DNA of 64,000 nt from an uncultured Desulfobulbus sp. (GTDB lineage Bacteria > Desulfobacterota > Desulfobulbia > Desulfobulbales > Desulfobulbaceae). Where the stretch lies: the NCBI RefSeq assembly GCF_963664075.1, contig NZ_OY760916.1, forward strand, positions 496,001 to 560,000. The letters run 5' to 3'. This document shows positions 43,222 through 54,123 of this stretch, one piece after another. The number at the start of each line of letters is the position of its first letter. The stretch's first letter is position 1. Below the pieces are notes generated by a model. It was not told the origin of the DNA and made no database searches. It was given only the letters and a program-made list of their open reading frames with translations. The translations under genes were made by a program, and so were the position numbers.

Positions 43222-45327
43222 TTATGCCCGAACGGGATGTCCAAGGGGAACCCCGGCCTTCTTTTTCGCGGATTTCAGCTCTGCGTGGGGTGAAGCCAAT
43301 TGGGCTGCTTGGCCGTCGTCGGTCTTGAACTGCCCGACCAGGCTGTTGAGCTGCTCAGCGAGAACTGAGAGACCATGCGAGCTTTCACTGACCTGGCTGC
43401 TGTTAGTAAACATTTCACTGGCGATAGTGCTGACAGCGACGATATCCTGGGCGATATCTGAGGCGACAACCGAACTCTGGTTGACGTTTTCGTTGACCTC
43501 TCCGATCCCCTGAGCCATCTGGGTGACGTTGGTCGCGATTTCCTGGGTTGCAGCACTCTGCTCTTCCACGGCGGTGGCAATGGAACTGACCACGGTGTTG
43601 ACATCATTGATCACTTCATTGATATCTGAGATCTGTTGCACGGTAATGGCTGTGGTCCCCTGGATAGCGCCGACTTTGTCTTTGATGTCGTAGGTTGCAG
43701 CGGCAGTCTGTTTGGCCAGTTCTTTGATTTCGTTGGCAACAACGGCAAAACCCCGTCCGGCCTCACCGGCCCGGGCCGCTTCAATCGTGGCGTTTAAGGC
43801 CAGCAGGTTGACCTGCTCGGAAATTTCCGTGATGGTCTCAATAACCTTACCGATTGATTTGGCTGATTCACCCAGCTCATTAATATTGCCCGTGGCCTCG
43901 TTGGCCCGTTGAGCCGCATTACTGGAAATGGCGCGTGCTTTTTCCGCATGCTGGGCAATCTCGCCGATGGTCGCAGACATCTCCTCAGAGGCGGTGGCCA
44001 CGATATTGGTGTTGGTGGTCGACTGTTCCATGGCGGCTGCCACATTGTTCATGTTGGCGCTCATCTCTTCGGCAGCGGTGGCAACGGTGTTGGATTTATC
44101 CGAGGCCATTTGCGCTCCCTGATTCATCTGCTCCGAAATCTGGGAAAGCTGGGTCGAAGAGGCTGAGACCGTGTGGATACCGGCGGTCACATCACGGATA
44201 ATGTGCTGCAGCTTTTCAATAAAAAGGTTGAACCAGGTGGCCAGCTCGCCAACCTCGTCCTTGGTCAGGACGGCGAGGCGCATGGTCAGATCTCCCTCTC
44301 CCTGGGCAATGTCTTTGAGTCCTGAGACTGCGGCATTAATGGGCTGGACGATCTTACGAATGGAGCTGAGTAAAAGGATGGCGACAATGCCCAGAGAACA
44401 GCCCATGACGATCAGGGTGACGTTACGCAGGTGGTGCGAGGTTGCCAGAAATTCATCGCTGTTCTGGGTAAAGGCAATGGACCAGTTGTTCATGCCCACC
44501 GGAGCGAATCCTGCTATTTTGTGGATACCGGTGGAGGTGTATTCTTCGACGCCAACCTTGCCAGAGAGCATCTGTTTCATGATTATTTGCATCTCAGGCT
44601 CCTGTGCCAGGTTCTTGCTCAGGAGATATTCCGTTTTTGGATGGGCGAGAATAATGCCCTCATGATTGACCATGTAGGCATAGCCGGTTTGCCCCGAACG
44701 TCGACTAGGGATCAGGTCAATAAAGTATTGCGCTTTTAAGACCAGGCCAATGGTGCCGATAAATTGCCCCTTGGTGCTGAAAATGGGAGCAGATACGGGC
44801 ACGATGAGTTTGGAGGTCGCCTGAGAGCGGATCATTTCCCCGAGGCTGGCTTTGCCGGATTGTTTGACCCGAATAAAATTATCGTTTTGGGCAACCGACA
44901 CTCGGGCGTATTCTTCTCCGTTTTCTAAAATTCCGGTGAGAATGTTCCCCTGTGCATCGGCAACATAGAGCCCCTGATAGTTTTTATCGATATTGATACC
45001 GTGGAACTCATATTTCAAGCCCTCGTAGAGGTCACTAATTATTGGGTCGCGTTGCAGATTCACCCCCCCGGCCAGTTGCTCCATGGAGTGGATAACATCA
45101 CGGTTGTAGGCTAGCGAAGTGGACAGTTCTAGATCTGTCTTGAGGAGATTGGCAACCAGGCTCGCCAAATCGCTGGCCATGGTTTGTGCTTTTTCCTTGG
45201 AGATGTCCATTAGCGCTGTGGACGATTTGGATACGGCAAAAAAACCGACGATGGAAAGTGGCAACAGGACCGAGATAAGGCCCGTGGCTAAGAGTTTGAA
45301 CTGGATGGAACTGGCACGTAGTTTCAT
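43222..45327 (-). CDS. dCache methyl-accepting chemotaxis protein
   Basis: 701 residues: TM1 about 10-32, a dCache-type periplasmic sensor (about 40-290, with [19 protein letters not shown] near 216-234), TM2 about 305-325, HAMP, and a canonical MCP signalling domain with tip [20 protein letters not shown] followed by [16 protein letters not shown]. It should couple to CheA/CheW at the inner membrane. The C-terminal tail is basic, with no CheR pentapeptide. GAGGAGG stands about 8 nt before the ATG. A sigma54-type promoter lies about 67 nt upstream, next to the sigma54-dependent regulator gene. Confidence 0.94.
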   Translation of the reverse strand: MKLRASSIQFKLLATGLISVLLPLSIVGFFAVSKSSTALMDISKEKAQTMASDLASLVANLLKTDLELSTSLAYNRDVIHSMEQLAGGVNLQRDPIISDLYEGLKYEFHGINIDKNYQGLYVADAQGNILTGILENGEEYARVSVAQNDNFIRVKQSGKASLGEMIRSQATSKLIVPVSAPIFSTKGQFIGTIGLVLKAQYFIDLIPSRRSGQTGYAYMVNHEGIILAHPKTEYLLSKNLAQEPEMQIIMKQMLSGKVGVEEYTSTGIHKIAGFAPVGMNNWSIAFTQNSDEFLATSHHLRNVTLIVMGCSLGIVAILLLSSIRKIVQPINAAVSGLKDIAQGEGDLTMRLAVLTKDEVGELATWFNLFIEKLQHIIRDVTAGIHTVSASSTQLSQISEQMNQGAQMASDKSNTVATAAEEMSANMNNVAAAMEQSTTNTNIVATASEEMSATIGEIAQHAEKARAISSNAAQRANEATGNINELGESAKSIGKVIETITEISEQVNLLALNATIEAARAGEAGRGFAVVANEIKELAKQTAAATYDIKDKVGAIQGTTAITVQQISDINEVINDVNTVVSSIATAVEEQSAATQEIATNVTQMAQGIGEVNENVNQSSVVASDIAQDIVAVSTIASEMFTNSSQVSESSHGLSVLAEQLNSLVGQFKTDDGQAAQLASPHAELKSAKKKAGVPLGHPVRA

Positions 45328-45393
45328 GTTCTTCCTCCTCAGGTGGGGTGGTTTACGCTTTGCGCGAAACCGATCTGTATTTACCTTATTAGT

Positions 45394-45409
45394 AGCGATT
45401 CCCGTGCCA
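45394..45409 (-). promoter_or_regulatory. Sigma54 (-24/-12) promoter for the chemoreceptor gene
   Basis: Read on the minus strand the site is TGGCACGGGAATCGCT, against the consensus TGGCACG-N4-TTGCW: one mismatch, with the invariant GG and GC and the exact 10-nt spacing between them. It lies in the gap between the NtrC-type regulator gene and the chemoreceptor gene. Transcription would begin near 45383, leaving a leader of about 56 nt. Confidence 0.75.
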
Positions 45410-45450
45410 TTATGGATTATGTTGTAAATATATGTAAAGCCGGTGTGTTA

Positions 45451-45494
45451 GGGAGATGTCCCCTGGAAGTGGCTGCCCGAAATGACAGAGTGTC
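45451..45494. promoter_or_regulatory. Possible enhancer-binding sites upstream of the sigma54 promoter
   Basis: Two short imperfect dyads, GGGAgatgTCCC (45451-45462) and GACAgagTGTC (45484-45494), lie about 70-110 nt upstream of the predicted start, with centres about three helical turns apart. This fits the usual place of activator sites for NtrC-type proteins, but the sequences are short. Confidence 0.25.
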
Positions 45495-45531
45495 CGAAAA
45501 AAAAGGATGAAAGAGGAGGGAAATAGTCCGA

Positions 45532-46968
45532 TTATTCCGGACTGGAATCCGGTGCGTTGGTCAGACCGTGGATTTTGAGCAGATCATACAGCCGTGAACG
45601 GCTCAACTCAGAAATAGAGCAGGCTGTGGTAATATCACCTTCACTTGCGTGCAGCAGCATGTGCAGATAATGGCGTTCAATATCCAGCGTGAGTTGTTTG
45701 CGGTATTCCTTAAAAGGGAGCAGAGTATCCGGGAAACTCAGAGCAGGGGTGCCTAGCTGTTGTTCCTCTGCATCTTCAGCGTTTTTACTATCGACACGAG
45801 AGCGAATACGGGAGAGCCGAATTTCCGGAGGCAGATGGATGGGATAGAGGACTGGGTCGGCGGGGTCTGCGAGAATAGCTTTTTCCAGGGTATTTTCAAG
45901 TTCACGGATATTTCCCGGCCAAGAGTAGGCTGATAAAACTTCAAGGGTCTCCGGGACCACTCCTTTGATGGGTAATCTGTTGCGGCGGCAAAGGGTGAAA
46001 ACAAAGCTCATAACCAGTTTTTCCACATCCTTTTCCCGTTCTCGCAGGGGGGGCAGATGAATGTTAAAGGTATTGAGACGAAAAAAAAGATCTGAGCGAA
46101 AGGTGCCGTCCTCGACCATCTTGCTGAGATCTCGATTGGTCGCTGCAACCAGGCGAAAGTTGCTTTTTTGTTCTCTGTCTTTGCCCACAGGTCGAAAGAC
46201 CCGCTCCTGAAGAACGCGGAGAAAACTTTTTTGCGTTTCCAGGGGGAGCTCCCCAGCCTCATCCAGAAAGAGGGTGCCGCCGTCGGCTTGCTCAATGAGC
46301 CCCTTACTTTCGCTATTGGCGCCGGTAAATGCCCCCTTGGCATGACCAAAGAGGATACTTTCTACCAAATCTTTAGGGAGACTTGCACAGTCGACGACGA
46401 CAAAGGGTTGGGTGGCCCGTCCGCTATTGGTATGGATGGCACGGGCAAAGAGTTCTTTTTCAGTCCCTGTTTCACCGGTAATCAGCACTCCGGTTTCGGT
46501 ACAGGCGCAGTAGGCAACCTGATCCAGACAAGCGGAGATAGCCTTGCTTTTGCCGACGATCTCATCACGTTTGAGGCTGATTTGTTTGGAACGATTTGAT
46601 TTTTTTTCGTGGTATTCCAAGGCCCGGCGAATATGAAGCACCACTTCCTGACGGGAGAGGGGTTTTTGCAGGTAGTCCCAGGCACCGTTTTTTATGGCAA
46701 GTTCAGCACCGTTGGCATCGCCCATTCCGGTGATGATAATAACCTCGGGTGAGCTGGAGATGGACTGTATATAGGGGAGGGCATCCAGGCCATTACCGTC
46801 GGGAAGACTGACATCCAAAAAGATCAGATCAACCGGTTGCTCAGCAAGAAGAGCTTTTCCCTGTCTGATATTTTGTGCGGTTATGGTGCTATGACCAAGT
46901 GTGCGACAATACTCCTCAAGCAATACGCAAAAGGCAGTATCATTATCAATGATGGCAATTTTTCCCAT
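45532..46968 (-). CDS. NtrC-family sigma54-dependent response regulator
   Basis: 478 residues: receiver (1-120) with Asp52 (FLDVSLPDGNG), AAA+ domain (about 138-370) with GAFTGA at 212-217 (sigma54 contact), a Walker B region GGTLFLDEAGELP, the WPGNIRELENT motif, and a Fis-type helix-turn-helix at the C-terminus (LSRSRLYDLLKIHGL). The Walker A loop reads GETGTEKE: Glu170 replaces the usual Gly, which may reduce ATP use. It begins 15 nt after the 1161-residue hybrid kinase gene, its probable partner. A sigma54 promoter follows the gene, so the chemoreceptor gene is a likely target. Confidence 0.94.
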   Translation of the reverse strand: MGKIAIIDNDTAFCVLLEEYCRTLGHSTITAQNIRQGKALLAEQPVDLIFLDVSLPDGNGLDALPYIQSISSSPEVIIITGMGDANGAELAIKNGAWDYLQKPLSRQEVVLHIRRALEYHEKKSNRSKQISLKRDEIVGKSKAISACLDQVAYCACTETGVLITGETGTEKELFARAIHTNSGRATQPFVVVDCASLPKDLVESILFGHAKGAFTGANSESKGLIEQADGGTLFLDEAGELPLETQKSFLRVLQERVFRPVGKDREQKSNFRLVAATNRDLSKMVEDGTFRSDLFFRLNTFNIHLPPLREREKDVEKLVMSFVFTLCRRNRLPIKGVVPETLEVLSAYSWPGNIRELENTLEKAILADPADPVLYPIHLPPEIRLSRIRSRVDSKNAEDAEEQQLGTPALSFPDTLLPFKEYRKQLTLDIERHYLHMLLHASEGDITTACSISELSRSRLYDLLKIHGLTNAPDSSPE

Positions 46969-46983
46969 AGTCGTTGTGCATGG

Positions 46984-49900
46984 TTAGGGCTGATTTGAGG
47001 AAATCAGGGGGTGTAACTCCAGTTCCAGTTCGCTGATTAAGGTTGCATAGTCGAGCTCCGCCTGGTCAAGAATGCCGGTGTGGATAACCTGGGATTTTTG
47101 GGCCCAATGTTCAAGCCCGCATTGGAGTAGGGTACCTTTAAGGGTATGGGCGGCGCGTCCTAACTCTTCCCATTCTTTCTGCTGATGAGCCCTGGCAACC
47201 TTGACCAGACAGTCTTCTATGGAACGTACGGCAGCCTTCATAATCTTTTCGACCTGCTCGGGTTGGAGCATGGTGGTTTTTTGCAGATGCTCATAAATAG
47301 CCGCCTGCTGTGGCAGAACCGGGTGGGGAGAAGTTTCTTCAATGGGAGCGGGCTCTTGAGACTGTACCTCTTGGACTGGGTACCCGGTCAAGACCTCGAG
47401 CAGGACTGTATGCAGCTGATCAGGCTGAAAGGGTTTGGTGAGGTACTGATCCATCCCCACATGCAGGCAACGTTTGCGGTCCTCGTCCATGGCGTGAGCT
47501 GTCATGGCAATGATCGGCAGGTGATGACCAAACATTTTACGCCTCAGGGCTTTTTCCAGGCTCTGGGGCAGATGTACTTGTAACGGAGCTTCTGTTTCCA
47601 GGGCGCGGATGGCTTCGGTAGCAGCCATCCCATCCAGCAGAGGCATCTGTACATCCATGAGGACGACATCGATATCCTTCTCTGCCAGGAGTACAAGTGC
47701 TTCCATCCCGTTATTTGCGGTACTTACTTTGTGTTCCTGGGCCAGACTCATGCTGGCTACATCCCGGTTGACAGCGTTGTCATCGACGACCAGAATACGT
47801 AGCCCCTGCAGCAATTGTTCTCTGTTATTTTCAGGTATGTCATTCTCGCTTGTAACCTGCTCGTTTGAGGGCGGTAGTGAAATTTCGATATGAAAGGTAC
47901 TTCCCTGGTTTTCTCGGCTCTCAGCCCAGATGCGACCTTCCATCAGACTGACCAGTTCCGTACAGATAGCAAGCCCCAGCCCAGCGCCACCAAATTGACG
48001 TGCATACGATGAATCAGCCTGCTCAAAACTTTTAAAGATCCGGCCGATTTTTTCTTGGGCAATACCTATTCCTGTATCTGTCACCGCAAAATGGAGTCCG
48101 ATATGATTGTCGGAAGATGTATCGTTCTCCATTTGTTGGACGCTCAGGGTAATGGTGCCACTGGGGGTGAATTTGATGGCGTTGCCTGTCAGATTCAGCA
48201 GAATCTGACGCAGGCGCATATCATCGCCAAGCAATGTTTCAGGGAGCTGTGGGTCGATCTTGACCTGTAGTTTCAGCCCTTTTTCCATGGCGGGCATATT
48301 TAAGGTAGTGACAATACTGCCCATGAGACGCCGAAGCGAGAAAGGCTGAGGGGAGAGTTGCAGTTGTCCCGCCTCAATTTTAGAAAAATCGAGGATGTCG
48401 TTGAGCAGGCCAAGGAGACTTTGTGCCGATTGATGAACCGTTTTGAGAAAACGGAGTCGTTTTTTTTCGTTATCGACCTGCATAGCCAGGCTACTCATCC
48501 CAATGATAGCGTTCATCGGAGTTCGGATTTCATGGCTCATGTTGGCCAGGAAGAGGCTTTTGGCTTTGTCTGATTGCTCGGCGCGTTGTTTAGCCTCCTC
48601 AAGGGCGAGCATTGACTGGTTGAGTTGATCGGCCATGTCGTTGAGTGCTTGGCTTAGCTCACCAAGTTCGTCTCGGCTCTCAACTTGGAGTCGGGTGGCA
48701 AGTTGACCGGATTGAATTTTGCGAATGCCTTTAATAATAGTGGTGATTTTTCGGGTTAGGGTTGCCGCCATCCACACAGCGATCAATATGACCACTACGA
48801 TCATAATGCCGGTTGATACGCTCAGGTTCGATATAGTGGCTCGCAGGCGCTGCTCAATGTTTGTAAGTGTGGCCTGCCGCTTGTTTTCCAGGTTGCTCTC
48901 ATACTGGTGTGCAATCTCATCTATGGCGGCAGCGGTTTCATTGGCCGCACTGTGAAATTCATCCACATTGGCTCCGATGGTGACAAAACCAAAGCCCCGT
49001 GGAGTGTTGTAGCGACCGGTATGGTAGGGGATGGCGGCAGCAGTGGTCAGTTTCCATAGCTTAGACCAGAAAATAAGAAAGGAGCCCGAGCCCCCGTATT
49101 GCGTCAGGCTGTACCAGCCGCTGCATTGTGGTGCAAAATTGAGGTAACGACAGTCGAGTCCAAGCATTCCAGCCCGAGTCAGGGCGGAAATCGGTTTTTT
49201 GGCTAAACTCTGTTCTTGAAACAGGGGCGCATGCTGCTCAAACCAGGTGAAGGAGCCGTTGCTCTCTTGCCAGAGATCACTGAGATCGTTGCTGATCCAG
49301 GGCGCGGCTTGCTCACCTTTATTGGGGTCAAAACCAACAATAAAATAATCGCGGGGATGGGAAATATTACGCCCCAGGTCATCCCACATAAAGGCGTAGT
49401 TGCCTGATCCGGCATCGGAGATGTCTGAAAAGCGTTCAGTCGTGGGGATCGCATGATCGGTGAATTCCATGATATGGGTATGATCAAGGGCCATGGTGAC
49501 ATAACCGATTTTTCGGTTTCCCTTATACACGGGTGTCGCCCAGCGGATAATCCCTTGAAAACGTTTACCCACAGGATTTTCTTTACCTGCATATCCCGCC
49601 TCTTGGGGAGCATAAGGAATCCCTGCCTGAGCTGCCCGAGCAGGGGTGTAGGGGCCGATCAGGGGAGAAGGGAGATAGGGACCGATCACCCGAGAGACAT
49701 AAATCTCTCCCTGGTTAAGTTTTTTCAGGTCCTGAAAATAGGTCTCAGCCTTGCACCAGGTGTTTTCTTTTTTGCTGATGTCATGGAGTTCTTTCGGTAG
49801 CAGGTCGGTGGCTGATATTTTAATCTTTTCCTGACCCGTGAGATCGACAAAACTCATCTCGTGATAGAGGGGCTGCTCCTGCGCCAGTGGGGTGAGCTTG

Positions 49901-50469
49901 GGGATGGAGTAATGAAAATCCTTACGGTTATCCGGGGCTCCCGGTTCAACCTGGAGAGGTGTTATAGGCGTCGAGGCGATGGGCTCCCAATGTGATTTGT
50001 CGTCACTGAGCTGCCAGGGGGGGGGCTCTATGACCATGCGTTTGTGGAGTTCAAGAAAACGGCGGTAAGCCGCTGGAGTAACCGGTAGATCGGCAGCCAG
50101 GAGAATATCCCGATCTCTTGCAGTGAGAAAATCGGCAACGGCTGTGGCGATCTCTGTGGTCATGCGCTCGATACTTTCTCGTGCTTTCAGATCCAGTGCC
50201 GTAATGGAACTCTGGGTGGCAAGCTCACCGGTTTGACTGATTAACTCTTTGGTCTCGCTGACAATTGCATTGGAGCTTTTTTTGAAGGTATCGCCCAGCT
50301 CGCCGATCTGACGGGCGGCAAAGAGTGCCAGGGCGATAAGGGGGACGACCTTGATAACGATAAAAATCCCAACGAGTTTATCGCGGATTCCGATGCGTCG
50401 GAATTTTTGCAGTGATGATGAAGGCAGGGGAGGTTCCTGCATGTTGTGCTCAGTCTTTTCCGGAATCAT
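46984..50469 (-). CDS. Large-sensor hybrid histidine kinase with REC and Hpt
   Basis: 1161 residues: TM1 about 32-52, an exceptionally long periplasmic region (about 55-550) with a Cache-like core ([20 protein letters not shown]), TM2 about 553-573, HAMP, HisKA with His646 ([11 protein letters not shown]), HATPase ([16 protein letters not shown]), REC with Asp939 ([11 protein letters not shown]) and Hpt with His1108 ([11 protein letters not shown]). No PAS domain is present. The receiver has the 21-residue insertion shared with the kinases at 36805 and 50501. A 9-C tract lies in the sensor part (50017-50025). The sigma54 regulator gene follows at 15 nt. Confidence 0.94.
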   Translation of the reverse strand: MIPEKTEHNMQEPPLPSSSLQKFRRIGIRDKLVGIFIVIKVVPLIALALFAARQIGELGDTFKKSSNAIVSETKELISQTGELATQSSITALDLKARESIERMTTEIATAVADFLTARDRDILLAADLPVTPAAYRRFLELHKRMVIEPPPWQLSDDKSHWEPIASTPITPLQVEPGAPDNRKDFHYSIPKLTPLAQEQPLYHEMSFVDLTGQEKIKISATDLLPKELHDISKKENTWCKAETYFQDLKKLNQGEIYVSRVIGPYLPSPLIGPYTPARAAQAGIPYAPQEAGYAGKENPVGKRFQGIIRWATPVYKGNRKIGYVTMALDHTHIMEFTDHAIPTTERFSDISDAGSGNYAFMWDDLGRNISHPRDYFIVGFDPNKGEQAAPWISNDLSDLWQESNGSFTWFEQHAPLFQEQSLAKKPISALTRAGMLGLDCRYLNFAPQCSGWYSLTQYGGSGSFLIFWSKLWKLTTAAAIPYHTGRYNTPRGFGFVTIGANVDEFHSAANETAAAIDEIAHQYESNLENKRQATLTNIEQRLRATISNLSVSTGIMIVVVILIAVWMAATLTRKITTIIKGIRKIQSGQLATRLQVESRDELGELSQALNDMADQLNQSMLALEEAKQRAEQSDKAKSLFLANMSHEIRTPMNAIIGMSSLAMQVDNEKKRLRFLKTVHQSAQSLLGLLNDILDFSKIEAGQLQLSPQPFSLRRLMGSIVTTLNMPAMEKGLKLQVKIDPQLPETLLGDDMRLRQILLNLTGNAIKFTPSGTITLSVQQMENDTSSDNHIGLHFAVTDTGIGIAQEKIGRIFKSFEQADSSYARQFGGAGLGLAICTELVSLMEGRIWAESRENQGSTFHIEISLPPSNEQVTSENDIPENNREQLLQGLRILVVDDNAVNRDVASMSLAQEHKVSTANNGMEALVLLAEKDIDVVLMDVQMPLLDGMAATEAIRALETEAPLQVHLPQSLEKALRRKMFGHHLPIIAMTAHAMDEDRKRCLHVGMDQYLTKPFQPDQLHTVLLEVLTGYPVQEVQSQEPAPIEETSPHPVLPQQAAIYEHLQKTTMLQPEQVEKIMKAAVRSIEDCLVKVARAHQQKEWEELGRAAHTLKGTLLQCGLEHWAQKSQVIHTGILDQAELDYATLISELELELHPLISSNQP

Positions 50470-50500
50470 TGGTTCTGTTGCTTATAAAAGTCAGCATTTT

Positions 50501-53500
50501 TTATGCAGATGGTGGTTTGAGCATTGTTTGCCCCTGGATCAGGGGAGCCAAGGCCTGGTGTAATTCGTCTAAAAGCTGCCCATAAGGCAGATTTCTGTTT
50601 TCTCGGGCTCCGTTGTAGATCGCCTGGGCCTTATCAGCCCAACTATTCAGACCGCATTGGAGCAGGGTCCCTTTGAGAGTGTGACAGGATCTTGCCAGGG
50701 TAGAAAAATCTCGCTGTCTGTGGGCCTGGGTGGCGCTTGCCAGGTGCTGGGCCATTGAGTTGCTGGCCGAGGCAATAATTCTTTTCAGCTGCGCCGGCTC
50801 AAGACGTGTTGTCTGGTGCAGATAGGTTTCGATGTCCTCAATGGTCGGCAGTGGCAGCTGCATTTGCTCGCCTGGGTTTGGACCTTGCTTCTGGTCCGTG
50901 ATCTGCGGAGTAAAAAGTTCATTGAGCACTTCTTGCAGATGGCCGGGTAAGACCGGTTTGGTCACATAGGCGTCCATGCCTGCCTGAAAACACATGTCGC
51001 GGTCACTGCCCATGGCATGTGCGGTCATGGCAACGATGGGCAAGTGATGGCCAAAGAGCTTTTGGGAAAGCATAGTGTCGAGTTTATGGGGGAGGGAATG
51101 TTTGGCCTTGTTTCCCTTTTCAAGACTTCGTATGAGTTTGGTGGTAGCCAGCCCGTCAAGCACCGGCATCTGGACATCCATGAGGACTGCATCAAAGTCC
51201 TCAGCGGCAATATGTTGCAGGGCTTCAAGTCCATCGCAGGCAGTTGTGACGGTGTGTCGCTGCTCCAGGGTGAGTCCGGCTACTTCGCGATTGACCTCGT
51301 TGTCATCGACAATCAGAAGCCGTAGGCCCAAGGTATCAGGACCATTTTTTTTAGTTTGCGTCTTGCCTTCCGCTTCTGCTTGCTCTTGACCGACTTCAAG
51401 GGTGAGAGTGAAATGAAAGGTAGAGCCTTGACCCTCGACACTTTCTGCCCATATCCGTCCCCCCATGAGGGTTACCAGCTGCTTACAGATCGAAAGTCCC
51501 AGGCCGGTACCGCCGAATTTACGTGCATAGGAGGTGTCGACCTGTTCAAAACTCTCGAAGATGAGACCGAGCTTTTCCTGGGCAATACCTATACCCGTAT
51601 CCTCGATCGCAAAATGCAGCGAGCACTGATTCTCGGCAGTAGGGGCGTCAACCCGTTCAAGGTGGAGGGTCACAAATCCCGTAGATGTAAATTTGATGGC
51701 ATTGCCCATCAGGTTGATCAAGATCTGACGCAGGCGCATGTCATCTCCAATGAGATGTGCAGGGATATCTCCTTTCTGGTCAATCCTGATTTCCAAGCCT
51801 TTCGTTTTTGCAGACACTTCCATGGTGGAGAGCAGGGCGGCTAGAAGACGATCCTTGGAAAAGGGGGCCATATTCAATTGCAACTGGCCGGCCTCCATCT
51901 TGGAGAAGTCAAGGATATCGTTGAGCAGGCCCAGCAGGCTTTCCGCCGATTGGCGCACAGTTTCCAGGAAACGCTGACGTTTTGCTTCTTCGCGGACCTG
52001 AGCTGCCATGTGGGTCATCCCCAGGATGGCGTTCATGGGGGTCCGAATTTCATGGCTCATATTGGCCAGGAATTGAGACTTGGCCTGATTTGCCGCCTCG
52101 GCGTTTTCTTTGGCTTGTCGCAGTGCTTTTTCAGCTGCTTTTAATTCAGTGATGATACGTCCCTCGGGCACCATAAGGATGACTTTGCCCTGTTCATCCA
52201 CGACCGGGGTAATGGTGAAATCGATAATTTCCTGGGTGCCGTCGGCCGCAACATGGGTTGTTTCAAAGCGGACGTGGTTCCCCTGGGAGGCGTGTTCGAG
52301 CTGCTCGCGCAGGTGTTGCTGATTTTCTGGATCGTGATTCCACCATGGGGTGAGCCAAATGGGACGCCCGAGGACATCGGCGGCGGCACTACCGATAAAA
52401 TCAAGCGCGGTTCGGTTGGCAGCGATTAAGGTGCCATCAGGCTCAAGCAATCCAATAAAGTTGAAACTATGGTTGAATATAGCTTGAAGTTTCTGTTCGC
52501 TTTTCTGGAGCGCTTCCTGTGCCTGACGCCGCTCGGTTATCTCATTGTTGGCCAAGTCAATCTGATTGTTCAAACGGATATGCAACGCCTGAATTTCTTT
52601 CACCATGGCTGAGTAACTTACACCTAACGCATCAAGTTCCTGGATGGCACTGAGGGCAAATTCGGTGTCATACCGACCCTTGGCAATCTGACCGGAGCGT
52701 TGGGCTATCTCTGCCACTGGCTCACTGATTGAGCGCGAAATACGCCGTGCATTGATGAGCAGGTAAAGAAAAAAGAGGATGTAAAAAAAGAGCATACAAC
52801 CAATAACGGTGTAGCCAATACGCTGGGACTGGTGCTCAAGTTCAGTAATAGGCTGGAGAATGCGTTCTTTATTGGCAAGCACCATGAGTTTCCAGCCTGT
52901 CAGCGGTTCAGTGGCTTGGGCAAGCACCATGGAGGCTTTCCCTATATGCAGATCGGCAACGGCCTTTTGCCTTGGCAAAAAGCGACTGATGGTTTCTGCA
53001 ACACCAGGGAGCTCTACTTTGAGCAGGTTGAATTCCGAGGGTTTATAGGTATCTTCGGCAACCTGCTCTTTATAGACGAACTCCCGCAACTCACTTAAAC
53101 CGAGCAGCTTTTCCACTGCCTGGGGCATGGCCATAATGGTACCTTGGCCGTCAACAAGAAAGGCTTCGGCACCCCAGGGGAGCTGGAGTTTGAGAATGTT
53201 ATCAAGGAAATTTTTTATGGTGATGTCAATCCCCGCTACGCCTTCAAGAAAGTCATGTCGGTAAATGGGGACAATGCAGGACATCATCCAGCCTTGACCA
53301 GCGGGGTCGAGGTAAGTCTCCGTCCAGACCGGACCTCTCTCAGGGTTATGTTTTTTATCGGCCAGGTAATAGAAGTTAAAGCTGGGGATATCCATGTTCG
53401 GTAGATACTGAGTATAGACATCCTCGATGAAAGGATAGTACCGGTTCATCGAATCATGGGTATTGAGATAGACCGCCACGATATTTTTGTTGGCCTGGTA

Positions 53501-53977
53501 GAGTTGTCGGTAGAGCGGATCAAGCACAGCGCTTCGAGCGGCTTTGTGTTTCTCTGCCGGGCCAATGGGCGTTCGTGCGGAATAATAGAGTGACCCTCCG
53601 CCGGTATTATTGGTCTGGTAATAGATGCCATTGTCGGCAAGGGCGAACTGCGGTCGTGGCTGAGAGGGAGGCGGGGAAAGATCGGGAGTGACAAAAAAAC
53701 GGCTGGTTTCATCCTGGAGGATCCGGGCCAGGGATTCAACACCGGCGAGTTGTTCCCCTAAAAGGCGTGATTGGTCATCGACAATTTCCTGGAGGTGAGC
53801 AACGCTTTCTGCCTCAAGGGTGGCAAGAGATTTTGTCTGGTTATGGTCGTTAATCCAGAAATAGAGGAGAACCAGGGCCAGTTCAATAACCAGGAGGGGG
53901 AGCAGTGCTGCTTTGCAGAATTCCCGAAATACAAAACTATCAAGTCTGGTCGGTGCGTGTGAGGCCATCCATATCAC
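50501..53977 (-). CDS. dCache-HAMP-PAS hybrid histidine kinase with REC and Hpt
   Basis: 1158 residues: TM1 about 23-43, a dCache periplasmic sensor (about 50-385, with [16 protein letters not shown]), TM2 about 388-409, HAMP, PAS (about 490-610), HisKA with His642 ([11 protein letters not shown]), HATPase ([16 protein letters not shown]), REC with Asp934 ([11 protein letters not shown]), and Hpt with His1099 ([11 protein letters not shown]). The receiver has the same 21-residue insertion as the other two trio members. GTG at 53977 is the longest start; the ATG at 53968 is an alternative, and neither has a clear SD. The next kinase gene begins 31 nt downstream. Confidence 0.93.
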   Translation of the reverse strand: MIWMASHAPTRLDSFVFREFCKAALLPLLVIELALVLLYFWINDHNQTKSLATLEAESVAHLQEIVDDQSRLLGEQLAGVESLARILQDETSRFFVTPDLSPPPSQPRPQFALADNGIYYQTNNTGGGSLYYSARTPIGPAEKHKAARSAVLDPLYRQLYQANKNIVAVYLNTHDSMNRYYPFIEDVYTQYLPNMDIPSFNFYYLADKKHNPERGPVWTETYLDPAGQGWMMSCIVPIYRHDFLEGVAGIDITIKNFLDNILKLQLPWGAEAFLVDGQGTIMAMPQAVEKLLGLSELREFVYKEQVAEDTYKPSEFNLLKVELPGVAETISRFLPRQKAVADLHIGKASMVLAQATEPLTGWKLMVLANKERILQPITELEHQSQRIGYTVIGCMLFFYILFFLYLLINARRISRSISEPVAEIAQRSGQIAKGRYDTEFALSAIQELDALGVSYSAMVKEIQALHIRLNNQIDLANNEITERRQAQEALQKSEQKLQAIFNHSFNFIGLLEPDGTLIAANRTALDFIGSAAADVLGRPIWLTPWWNHDPENQQHLREQLEHASQGNHVRFETTHVAADGTQEIIDFTITPVVDEQGKVILMVPEGRIITELKAAEKALRQAKENAEAANQAKSQFLANMSHEIRTPMNAILGMTHMAAQVREEAKRQRFLETVRQSAESLLGLLNDILDFSKMEAGQLQLNMAPFSKDRLLAALLSTMEVSAKTKGLEIRIDQKGDIPAHLIGDDMRLRQILINLMGNAIKFTSTGFVTLHLERVDAPTAENQCSLHFAIEDTGIGIAQEKLGLIFESFEQVDTSYARKFGGTGLGLSICKQLVTLMGGRIWAESVEGQGSTFHFTLTLEVGQEQAEAEGKTQTKKNGPDTLGLRLLIVDDNEVNREVAGLTLEQRHTVTTACDGLEALQHIAAEDFDAVLMDVQMPVLDGLATTKLIRSLEKGNKAKHSLPHKLDTMLSQKLFGHHLPIVAMTAHAMGSDRDMCFQAGMDAYVTKPVLPGHLQEVLNELFTPQITDQKQGPNPGEQMQLPLPTIEDIETYLHQTTRLEPAQLKRIIASASNSMAQHLASATQAHRQRDFSTLARSCHTLKGTLLQCGLNSWADKAQAIYNGARENRNLPYGQLLDELHQALAPLIQGQTMLKPPSA

Positions 53978-54091
53978 AGTGAGCTGGGGGGGACGTGGGG
54001 GTAAGGCAATACAATGTTTGCATTTTTATTGTTACATAAAGCGTGCGCAATAACCAGGCAAACTTCTCTTGCAGAGGTTCAGGAGGTAAAA

Positions 54092-54109
54092 GTTCTTTGC
54101 ACAAAGAAC
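54092..54109. repeat. Short palindrome between two kinase genes
   Basis: GTTCTTTG and CAAAGAAC (8-bp perfect arms, 2-nt centre). On the minus strand it is followed by TTTTACC, so it could be a terminator for the kinase gene ending at 54124. It could equally be an operator for the gene starting at 53977. Confidence 0.45.
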
Positions 54110-54123
54110 CAGGTAAGTATGGC

